NCBI GenBank assembly: GCA_027083895.1
Contig: JALWMN010000122.1
Location: 1-15,352 of the forward strand
From: Campylobacteraceae bacterium
GTDB lineage: Bacteria; Campylobacterota; Campylobacteria; Campylobacterales; Sulfurovaceae
Direction: 5' to 3'
Length of the DNA: 15,352 nucleotides
Shown: positions 6,023-12,494 of the stretch, piece after piece
How positions within the stretch are numbered: position 1 is the first letter of the stretch
Layout: every line of letters starts with the position of its first letter
The notes under the pieces: generated by a model
What the model saw: the letters and a program-made list of their open reading frames with translations, nothing else
Databases searched by the model: none
What the model was told of the DNA's origin: nothing
Program-made: the position numbers and the translations under genes

Positions 6023-7081
6023 TTAATATCCCATTATAAAAAGGGCAAGGGCGTCGCTTAAGAAAAACTCTTGATTGTAGTAGCGGTTATTTATAAGTTT
6101 TAGCTTCTTCTCTTTGCAGAGTAGATCGGCTCGCTCTTGCATCGCTTTTGGGAGGATGCTCTTGTTTATCCCAACGATACTGCGAAGTCCAAGAAAGATC
6201 TTTTCAGTTAAGATCTCCTCTTGACTTAATTGCTCTCTGCGTTGGTAGGTGGGGTTTTGAATGTAGTGCTCTAAATTGCTGTGGGGATAGTAGCGGCTTT
6301 TATTTATAAATCCTACTGCTCCAGCACCAATACCTAGATACTCTTTATATTGCCAATAACCTAGGTTATGGCGGCTTTTTATCTTACCATAGTTAGAGAC
6401 TTCATACTGCTCAAAGCCACTACTTACTATAAAATCTCTTAAGAAGTAGCCAAGCTCTTCTCTATTTTGCTTAACACTTGGCTCTTTGTAAAATTGTGTA
6501 GCCTTTTCGATTGTAAGTTCGTAGCAAGAGAGGTGATTGATTGGTAGAGCAAAGGCTTGCTCTAAATCTTTTTGTAAAGACTCTTTGGTATCGCCTTCAA
6601 GGTCGTAAATTATATCGAGTGAGAGGTTAGTATATCCAATTTTTGCAGCAGACTCTATAGCTTTAATTGCCTCATTAGCACTATGGGCACGGTTGAGTCT
6701 TTTTAACTTTTTGTTATTGAAACTCTGTACCCCAAAACTTATGCGGTTTACCCCAAGAGCATAGAGACTACTAAGCCACTCTTTGCTTGCTGAGTTTGGG
6801 TTTGCTTCGCTTGTTATCTCTGCATTTTTGGCTAAATAGGGGGAGAGTGTTTCAAAAATTGGGACAAAAAGATGAGGTGCGACAACAGATGGTGTGCCTC
6901 CACCTATAAAGAGTGTTTCAATTGCTCCATATTTGATGTGATTTTTTTCAATCTCATTAAGCAAGTTTTTATGGAGCGAAATCATATATGCTTCGATTCT
7001 ATCGTGCATATTTATATATGAGTTAAAGCTGCAGTAGTGACATTTAGAGTCGCAAAATGGAATATGTATATAACAGAGCAT
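6023..7081 (-). CDS. hemW: HemW-type radical SAM haem chaperone (HemN-like)
   Basis: 352-aa radical SAM protein. The cluster motif CX3CX2C is at Cys10, Cys14 and Cys17 (FCDSKCHYCSF), followed by GGGTPS (60-65, SAM-binding glycine motif), ISFGVQSF (114-121) and HNLGYW (238-243), the HNxxYW signature typical of HemW rather than true HemN. HemW-type proteins bind haem and are thought to deliver it to respiratory enzymes; many are misannotated as oxygen-independent coproporphyrinogen III oxidases. The length is somewhat short for the family but the C-terminal domain (ILTEKIFLGLRSIVGI) is present. The start is fixed by the nearby cysteine motif; no strong Shine-Dalgarno is seen. It diverges from rppH and lies upstream of tatB on the same strand. 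Confidence 0.92.
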   Translation of the reverse strand: MLCYIHIPFCDSKCHYCSFNSYINMHDRIEAYMISLHKNLLNEIEKNHIKYGAIETLFIGGGTPSVVAPHLFVPIFETLSPYLAKNAEITSEANPNSASKEWLSSLYALGVNRISFGVQSFNNKKLKRLNRAHSANEAIKAIESAAKIGYTNLSLDIIYDLEGDTKESLQKDLEQAFALPINHLSCYELTIEKATQFYKEPSVKQNREELGYFLRDFIVSSGFEQYEVSNYGKIKSRHNLGYWQYKEYLGIGAGAVGFINKSRYYPHSNLEHYIQNPTYQRREQLSQEEILTEKIFLGLRSIVGINKSILPKAMQERADLLCKEKKLKLINNRYYNQEFFLSDALALFIMGY

Positions 7082-7148
7082 TTTGTAATCTACTTATAAT
7101 TGGATTTAGGATAAAATTTTATCCAACTTACAGTTAAAGAGGGCAGAG
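7082..7148. promoter_or_regulatory. Divergent hemW-rppH control region with 16-bp palindrome
   Basis: This 67-base region carries promoters for both directions. At its centre 7109-7124 reads GGATAAAATTTTATCC, a perfect palindrome. A TATAAT at 7095-7100 could be the -10 for rppH; the palindrome itself contains TAAAAT on both strands and could overlap -10 elements in both directions. A symmetric site midway between divergent starts suggests a dimeric regulator, but no regulator is assigned. Confidence 0.45.
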
Positions 7149-7622
7149 ATGAAAAAGAAGAGTGAATATCGCCCCAATGTTGCTGCTGTAATACTATCTC
7201 ATAAACATCCGCAAGAGACGATGTTCTTTTTAGGAAAACGTAAAGGGATTCGCCGTGCATGGCAATTTCCGCAAGGTGGCATTAATGAAGATGAGACCCC
7301 TAAGCAGGCTCTCTTGCGTGAGTTAAAAGAGGAGATTGGTACTGATCAAGTTGAGATCATAGCAGAGTTTCCTGAGTGGATTAGTTATGATTTTCCAAGC
7401 AGTGAATGGGAGAAAAAGTATCCCTATAAGGGGCAGAATCAGAAATATTTTTTAGTAAGATTAAAAGAGGATGCGGTGATAAATCTCGAACTCGATGAGA
7501 CACCTGAGTTTGAAGATTATATCTTTGTAGATGAACAAGAGCTCTTTAAAAAGGCACTCTATATGAAACGGAAAGCCTATAGAAGAGTGATCAATTTTTT
7601 TAAGAAGGAAGGGTATATCTAA
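7149..7622 (+). CDS. rppH: RNA pyrophosphohydrolase (Nudix)
   Basis: 157-aa Nudix hydrolase of the RppH/NudH type. The Nudix box GX5EX7REUXEEXGU spans residues 43-65, with Gly43, Glu49, Arg57, Glu58, Glu61, Glu62 and Gly64 all present. The preceding WQFPQGG (38-44) and the aromatic-rich WISYDFP segment are typical of RppH, which removes pyrophosphate from triphosphorylated mRNA 5' ends and so triggers decay; related enzymes also cleave dinucleoside polyphosphates. An AAGAGG lies six bases before the ATG. It opens the plus-strand operon; lysC starts on the base after its stop, the same pairing found in Helicobacter pylori, where the homologue was called an invasion-associated protein. Confidence 0.93.
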   Translation: MKKKSEYRPNVAAVILSHKHPQETMFFLGKRKGIRRAWQFPQGGINEDETPKQALLRELKEEIGTDQVEIIAEFPEWISYDFPSSEWEKKYPYKGQNQKYFLVRLKEDAVINLELDETPEFEDYIFVDEQELFKKALYMKRKAYRRVINFFKKEGYI

Positions 7623-8834
7623 GTGTTAGTTGTACAAAAGTATGGGGGTACCAGCGTAGGTAACTTAGAAAGAATAGAGAATGTTGCAAAGCGGGTAGCA
7701 AAAGCAAGAGAAGAGGGGAAAGATTTAGTAATTGTTGTCTCTGCAATGAGTGGTGAGACCAATAAGCTCATTGAGTATGCACACCACTTTTCGAAAAATC
7801 CAAGTAAGCGAGAGATGGATATGCTCTTAAGTTCAGGAGAGCGAGTAACAGCAGCTCTTTTGGCAATTGCATTAAATGAGATGGGGCATAAAACCATTGC
7901 ACTTACAGGACGTCAAGCAGGTATAAAAACAGATAATACTCATACCTATGCACGCATTGAGTCTATTGATACGACTCGCCTCGAAGAGGAGATAAGTAAA
8001 GGGAATATCGTTATTGTTGCAGGATTTCAGGGTATTAATGAAGATGGAGAGGTTACAACACTTGGACGAGGTGGAAGTGACCTAAGTGCTGTTGCATTAG
8101 CTGGAGCACTGAAGGCTGATGCGTGTGAGATCTATAGCGATGTAGATGGTGTCTATACAACTGATCCTCGCATTGAGCCAAAGGCGAAGAAGCTAGATTA
8201 TATCTCTTATGATGAGATGCTAGAACTTGCTAGCCTTGGAGCTAAAGTACTCCAGAATCGATCGGTTGAGTTAGCAAAAAAGATGGGTGTAAAGATTGTT
8301 GCAAAGAGTAGCTTTAGCGATGGAGAGGGAACAGTCATATCAGATAAAGAGGGAGAGAGTATGGAAGAGGTTTTAGTAAGCGGTGTTGCATTGGATAAAA
8401 ATCAAGCAAGAGTCTCTTTGCGAGGAGTTACAGATAGACCTGGCATTGCAGCAGAGATCTTTAGCAATCTAGCAAAAGAGAATATTGTTGTAGATATGAT
8501 TATACAAAATGCAAGCACAGAGGATGGAAAAACAAATTTAGGCTTCACAGTACCGCAAAATCAGCTCGAAGATGCAAAACGAGTTATGGAGAGCTTCGAT
8601 CACGATTTAGCAGGTGCAGATTATGATGAAAATGTTGCAAAAGTCTCAATTGTTGGTGTAGGTATGAAGAGTCATAGTGGTGTTGCAGCAGCTGCATTTA
8701 GTGCTTTGGCAAAAAATGGTATTAATATTGAGATGATCTCTACAAGTGAAATTAAAGTCTCAATGATCATTGATGAGAAGTTCTCGGAGTTAGCAGTTCG
8801 AGTCCTTCACGAAGAGTTTGGGCTAGATAAGTAA
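7623..8834 (+). CDS. lysC: Aspartate kinase
   Basis: 403-aa monofunctional aspartokinase that phosphorylates L-aspartate as the first step to lysine (and diaminopimelate), threonine and methionine. The kinase domain (1-240) has KYGGTSV (6-12), the SSGERVTAALLA region (70-81), TTLGRGGSDLSAVALA (145-160) and the SDVDGVYTTDPR segment (172-183). Two ACT domains follow (about 263-330 and 338-400), with QNAS (295-298) and ISTSEIKVS (372-380), the usual allosteric site for lysine and threonine, so feedback inhibition is expected. It starts with GTG on the base after the rppH stop; AAGGAAGGG nine bases upstream serves as ribosome site. The stop overlaps the hobA start as TAATG. Confidence 0.96.
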   Translation: MLVVQKYGGTSVGNLERIENVAKRVAKAREEGKDLVIVVSAMSGETNKLIEYAHHFSKNPSKREMDMLLSSGERVTAALLAIALNEMGHKTIALTGRQAGIKTDNTHTYARIESIDTTRLEEEISKGNIVIVAGFQGINEDGEVTTLGRGGSDLSAVALAGALKADACEIYSDVDGVYTTDPRIEPKAKKLDYISYDEMLELASLGAKVLQNRSVELAKKMGVKIVAKSSFSDGEGTVISDKEGESMEEVLVSGVALDKNQARVSLRGVTDRPGIAAEIFSNLAKENIVVDMIIQNASTEDGKTNLGFTVPQNQLEDAKRVMESFDHDLAGADYDENVAKVSIVGVGMKSHSGVAAAAFSALAKNGINIEMISTSEIKVSMIIDEKFSELAVRVLHEEFGLDK

Positions 8835-9373
8835 TGGATTTTAGTGAATGGACGCTAGAGACAATACGGGAGTTTGACTCGTCATATAGTTGGCTTGAGG
8901 AGGTTCGCTTTAATTGGGTACCTCAGGCAATGCATGCAATCTCACGTATATTAGAGGGAGCAACACTTATTGTTGTAACCGATAGTGAATTTAGCTGGTA
9001 TGGAGACTATATTGTAAACCATATCAATCGTGTTGATGGCGATCGACCCTTTATTCCTGTCTATAAACTCTGTTCACTCTTTCCACAAGTGAAGTTTCTA
9101 AATAACTCTACAGAGTTTGATATGCTCTTTGATATGCTTGATATCTCCTTTCCAAATGGGTATATTTTTTGGTATATAGGAAGTGGTGATCATAATCAGT
9201 ATGAGTATATTGAGCAGGATAAGCAGAGTATGATTTGGCGACTCAATAAAGAGATAGAGGGGTTCTTTAGTCTTAATCGTAAAGATCCTAAAATCGATAT
9301 TAAGCTTATTCAGTCGTTTGAGCTTTTTAATAAAGCAATAAGTGCAGGTCTCTTTGGAGAGGTGGATCTCTAA
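8834..9373 (+). CDS. hobA: DnaA-binding replication initiation protein HobA
   Basis: 179-aa protein matching the HobA family of Campylobacterota in length (about 180) and in context between lysC and holB. In H. pylori HobA is an essential tetramer with a SIS-like fold that binds DnaA domain I and promotes assembly on oriC, a functional counterpart of E. coli DiaA despite low sequence similarity. Here the N-terminal segment (WTLETIREF...SWLEEVRFNWVP, 6-30) and the aromatic-rich central part (FWYIGSGDHNQYEY) fit that family. No catalytic motif is present. The ATG overlaps the lysC stop, so the two are coupled. The call rests on length, gene order and recalled sequence features; I consider it strong. 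Confidence 0.9.
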   Translation: MDFSEWTLETIREFDSSYSWLEEVRFNWVPQAMHAISRILEGATLIVVTDSEFSWYGDYIVNHINRVDGDRPFIPVYKLCSLFPQVKFLNNSTEFDMLFDMLDISFPNGYIFWYIGSGDHNQYEYIEQDKQSMIWRLNKEIEGFFSLNRKDPKIDIKLIQSFELFNKAISAGLFGEVDL

Positions 9374-9389
9374 ATATTTAAAAGGTTGA

Positions 9390-10049
9390 GTGTTGGAACT
9401 CCTATTGCAGTCTCAAATTATCATTACAGATGATTTTCATGGTACAATTGAGAAACTTCAATCACTTGCACCAAAAGAGGCTAGCTTTGAACTCTTTATA
9501 AGAGAGGATGAAAACTTTTTAGTAAGCGATGCAAATGAAGTTATAGCGAAAGCCTACTTAGCTTCGCAAGAGAAGGTCTACCTCTGTTTAGCTAGTAATA
9601 CTTTCTCAGAAGTAGTGCAAAATAGGCTTTTAAAGATTATAGAAGAGCCACCAAAGAATAAAGAGTTTATACTTTTAACACCCAATAAGGCCGCTTTGCT
9701 TCCTACAATTCGATCACGGATGATTGTTACCAATTTGCATCAAAAGCAAGAGGATATAGAGATCAATTTAGATTTAGAAAATCTTAATCTAGAGAGCCTC
9801 TATAACTTTATTCAAGAGTATAAAAATCTTAAGCAGCAAGAGGCATTAGGGGTAGTAGAGTCAATTATGAAAAGAGCAATGCTATCAGATAGCTTCCATT
9901 TAGATGAAGATACTCTTACACTCTTTAGCAAAGCAAGAGAGGCTTTGCATTTAAGATCACCTGTTGATTTTGTATTGACAACACTACTTCTAAAACTCTT
10001 AGCAAAAAAGAGAAAGAAGGTACAAGATGCGACTCTACCAAATAGATAA
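9390..10049 (+). CDS. holB: DNA polymerase III delta' subunit-like protein, short form
   Basis: 219-aa clamp-loader subunit homologue. It keeps the AAA+ segment NRLLKIIEEPP (78-88), FILLTP sensor-like strand (93-98) and LPTIRSRM (104-111), which matches the SRC region of delta'. It has no Walker A P-loop, and the zinc module and part of the C-terminal collar found in the 334-aa E. coli protein are missing. Delta' does not itself hydrolyse ATP, so loss of the P-loop is compatible with function, and the H. pylori protein at this locus is similarly short. It starts with GTG at 9390; AAAGG lies a few bases upstream. The last 23 bases overlap folP in another frame. Confidence 0.85.
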   Translation: MLELLLQSQIIITDDFHGTIEKLQSLAPKEASFELFIREDENFLVSDANEVIAKAYLASQEKVYLCLASNTFSEVVQNRLLKIIEEPPKNKEFILLTPNKAALLPTIRSRMIVTNLHQKQEDIEINLDLENLNLESLYNFIQEYKNLKQQEALGVVESIMKRAMLSDSFHLDEDTLTLFSKAREALHLRSPVDFVLTTLLLKLLAKKRKKVQDATLPNR

Positions 10050-11163
10050 ACCGCGTGACATAAGTAGCTACCTCAAAGCCTTAGGTGTAGAAGGTGGTGG
10101 CATTAAGATTATGGCAAAAAAGGCAGAGTTGCTCTTTATAGAGATTAAAGAGCTCAAAACCCCAGCAGTAAATATTCTTAAACAAGATGCTCTCAGTGTA
10201 GGTGCAGAGTTGGCAGTACCAGGTGGAGTAATTTTATGCGAAAAACCATACTATGACTGCTTGCTTATAGGTACAAAACGCCAATTAGAGAGATTAGCAA
10301 GAAAAGAGCTCGCCCAGCCATTTGGCTTAAAAAAGTTGGCAATTGAGTTAAAGGCTCTGCTTTACCCAAAAAAGTTTGATCTAAAGATAATGGGAGTTAT
10401 TAACGCTAATAGCGATAGCTTCTATAGCGGTAGCCGCTTTATGGGTGATGAGGCTCTTAAGCAGATAGAACAAATGATAAGCGATGGTGCGGCAATTATA
10501 GATATTGGTGGTGTATCAAGCCGCCCTGGTTCAAAAGCTGTAAGTGCTAGCGAAGAGCTTGAAAGAGTAAAAGATATTCTCGATACCGTGAAAGTAAAAA
10601 AACTCTATGAAAAGGCAGTATTTAGTATCGACTCTTACGCACCAGAGGTTGTAGAGTATGCCTTAAATTGTGGCTTTAAAATTATTAACGATATTACCGG
10701 TGCAAGAGATGAAAAGCTTATAAAATTAGCTGTGAAATATGGAGTGAAGCTATGTATAATGCATATGCAAGGCACTCCCGAAACCATGCAAAAGAGCCCA
10801 CACTATGAGTGTGTAGTAAGCGAAGTAGATGCATTTTTTGCAAAGCAGATAGAAAAATGTGAAGAGCTAGGTTTAAGTAGAGAAGATATTATTTTAGATG
10901 TCGGTATAGGCTTTGGGAAAACCCTAGAGCATAACTTAAAGCTCCTAAAAGCTCACCAACACTTTACCCACTTTGGCTGCGAACTTTTAATTGGAGCAAG
11001 CCGAAAATCGATGATAGATATGATTACGCCAACCCCTATCCAAGATCGCCTACCAGGAACTCTCATAATACACACTAAAGCTGTAGAGAGAGGGGCAAGT
11101 ATTGTTAGATGCCACGATGTTAAAGAGCATATCCAAGCCTTTAAGGTGTGGGAGAGGTTGTGA
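10027..11163 (+). CDS. folP: Dihydropteroate synthase with N-terminal extension
   Basis: 378-aa enzyme joining p-aminobenzoate to dihydropterin pyrophosphate in folate synthesis, the target of sulfonamides. The TIM-barrel domain begins near residue 118: MGVINANSDSF (122-132) replaces the more usual MGILNVTPDSF, then DIGGVSSRPGS (pterin and sulfonamide loop), INDITGA, CIMHMQGTPETMQ, DVGIGFGKT and IGASRKSMI. The first 115 residues are an extension absent from most bacterial DHPS but usual in Campylobacterota, where total length is about 380; its role is not known to me. The ATG lies 23 bases inside holB with GAAGG six bases upstream. It is the last gene of the operon. No clear intrinsic terminator follows. 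Confidence 0.94.
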   Translation: MRLYQIDKPRDISSYLKALGVEGGGIKIMAKKAELLFIEIKELKTPAVNILKQDALSVGAELAVPGGVILCEKPYYDCLLIGTKRQLERLARKELAQPFGLKKLAIELKALLYPKKFDLKIMGVINANSDSFYSGSRFMGDEALKQIEQMISDGAAIIDIGGVSSRPGSKAVSASEELERVKDILDTVKVKKLYEKAVFSIDSYAPEVVEYALNCGFKIINDITGARDEKLIKLAVKYGVKLCIMHMQGTPETMQKSPHYECVVSEVDAFFAKQIEKCEELGLSREDIILDVGIGFGKTLEHNLKLLKAHQHFTHFGCELLIGASRKSMIDMITPTPIQDRLPGTLIIHTKAVERGASIVRCHDVKEHIQAFKVWERL

Positions 11164-11301
11164 TTTTGCTCATTTGCGTCATTTTTTTATAGAGCTATAT
11201 ATATTGCTTGCAAAATTATCAAGAATGTATTAAACTTAGAAATTTGTAAATTTTTAGCTTTTTAATAGTTTTACATCTGTTGCTACTGCTTAAGTTAATC
11301 G

Positions 11302-11380
11302 TTTAACCCATAGGTTAATTGATCGATTTTTGTAAATGCCCATAGCTAAATGATTTGCGAAAAGTTGTTAATCTCTAATG
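11302..11380 (-). repeat. Dispersed repeat, copy B (inverted relative to copy A)
   Basis: Read on the minus strand from 11380 down, this repeats copy A: CATTAGAGATTAACAAC (11380-11364), a 12-base spacer unlike that of copy A (11363-11352), the 27-base block identical to 1138-1164 (11351-11325), one mismatch, ATCAATTAACCT, and the palindromic close TTAACCTATGGGTTAA (11318-11303). The closing stem survives although its centre differs from copy A, which hints at a structure rather than a primary sequence constraint there. It lies just past folP, and copy A just past the SUI1 gene, so the pair brackets the conserved core-gene block. Confidence 0.8.
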
Positions 11381-11478
11381 TAAATTTTGTGTTTAATAGC
11401 TTCATAGTAATGTATTCGTTAATTTAGATAACTCTTTTGTAACTTATACTTTTTTATTTGAGGTTATAAATTCATTTA

Positions 11479-11544
11479 TCCTAATCTAATATAAATAAAA
11501 ATATATCCATTTTATGGTATTATAATAATAATTTTAGATTAGGA
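11479..11544 (+). promoter_or_regulatory. 11-bp inverted repeat covering the nuclease ribosome site
   Basis: TCCTAATCTAA (11479-11489) is the exact reverse complement of TTAGATTAGGA (11534-11544). The second arm contains the AGGA that serves as Shine-Dalgarno for the ATG at 11552. A TATAAT lies between the arms (11521-11526). Transcription from that box would exclude the first arm; transcription from further upstream would give an RNA in which the ribosome site can pair away. Alternatively the arms are two half-sites of a DNA operator flanking the promoter. Confidence 0.5.
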
Positions 11545-11551
11545 ATTGCTT

Positions 11552-12298
11552 ATGAGTATTATAAGAGTAAAGCTAATGGGTCTTTTTTTTATAGTAACTT
11601 TTTTGGCTGCTTGCCAAAATGTAGAGAGAGATACTTCTATTATAGATCATAAGGTTGAACAGGATATAGATATCAATAAAACAGAATCAAAAAAAACTAT
11701 TGAAGAGAGATTTTTAAATCGAGATAGTTGCGATCAAATTATAGATAAGGTCTACTTTAAGATTTGTTATGACTATAGTTTAAAATCTGCAAAAAGTGTA
11801 ATATATAAATTAGAGGGAGATTTGGTAGATGAATTGAATATAAAGGAGCGACCAAGATTTTATGCTGAACCACTTATAGATGAACCTTATAGGGTCTATA
11901 GTTATGACTATAGTAATTCTGGTTATGATAGGGGCCATTTAGCTCCAGATGCAGCATTTGATTGGAGTCAAGAGAGTTTAGAGGCGACATATTCATTAGC
12001 CAATATTGTTCCTCAAGATAAGAATGTAAATCAGCATCAATGGGTTAAAGTTGAAGAACATGCAAGAAAAGAGGCAAAGCTTTTAGATGAGATTAATGTT
12101 TTAAATATTGTTATATTCTCTAAAGATTCGAAGCGAATTGGTAAAGATAAGATTGCAGTAGCAAAAGGGTTCTATAAAGTACTTTATAATAGTAAGAAAA
12201 ATTATAAAGAGTGTTTCTATTATGAAAATAATGCTACTTTAAATGATAATAGCCTCTATGGAAATAGGGTCGATTGTAAAGAGGCATTGGATATATAA
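11552..12298 (+). CDS. DNA/RNA non-specific endonuclease lipoprotein (NUC1 family)
   Basis: 248-aa secreted nuclease. The signal sequence ends in FLAAC, with Cys21 the likely lipidated residue, so the enzyme should be membrane-anchored outside the cytoplasm. The catalytic motif DRGH is at 126-129 (His129 general base) and the metal-ligand segment NIVPQDKNVNQHQW follows, with Asn160 placed 31 residues after the histidine, as for His89 and Asn119 of Serratia nuclease. Cysteines near the C-terminus could form disulfides. I chose the ATG at 11552, which has AGGA seven bases upstream; a TTG at 11546 is in frame but sits two bases after that AGGA. The gene stands alone beside the conserved block. 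Related C. jejuni nucleases of this family reduce natural transformation; whether this one does is unknown. Confidence 0.88.
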   Translation: MSIIRVKLMGLFFIVTFLAACQNVERDTSIIDHKVEQDIDINKTESKKTIEERFLNRDSCDQIIDKVYFKICYDYSLKSAKSVIYKLEGDLVDELNIKERPRFYAEPLIDEPYRVYSYDYSNSGYDRGHLAPDAAFDWSQESLEATYSLANIVPQDKNVNQHQWVKVEEHARKEAKLLDEINVLNIVIFSKDSKRIGKDKIAVAKGFYKVLYNSKKNYKECFYYENNATLNDNSLYGNRVDCKEALDI

Positions 12299-12438
12299 GG
12301 TATATCAAATTGAAAAAAAAGTAAAAAAGAATATATTATAAAATCTTATAAAAAGAGTAATTAGATTTTATCTCCATTCTAAGCCTATTCTCTTGAAAAT
12401 CTTCGCAAACTCCCTCTATATGGCACTTTGAAAGAAAT

Positions 12439-12460
12439 ATGACAATTTGTCATTTTTTTT
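12439..12460 (+). promoter_or_regulatory. Palindrome ATGACAATTTGTCAT with T-run
   Basis: A 15-base palindrome (7+1+7) at 12439-12453 followed by a T-run to 12460, about 40 bases before the start of the 675-aa lipoprotein gene. It could be an operator for that gene, or with its T-run a short terminator for the nuclease transcript, though it lies 140 bases past that gene. TACACT at 12463-12468 is a possible -10. Confidence 0.35.
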
Positions 12461-12494
12461 GATACACTAAGAAAAAATAAAAAAAGGATAAACC

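Larger units (their letters stand above)
11164..11551. other. 388-base intergenic gap with repeat copy B
   Basis: This AT-rich gap holds copy B of the dispersed repeat (11302-11380) and the promoter and inverted-repeat leader of the nuclease gene (11479-11544). The first 130 bases after folP contain no convincing terminator stem; TATAGAGCTATA near 11190 is short and weak. I see no supported protein gene. Confidence 0.6.

Noticed and set aside
11546..11551. TTG start of the nuclease gene
   Set aside because: It is too close to the AGGA at 11541-11544, while the ATG at 11552 has normal spacing.
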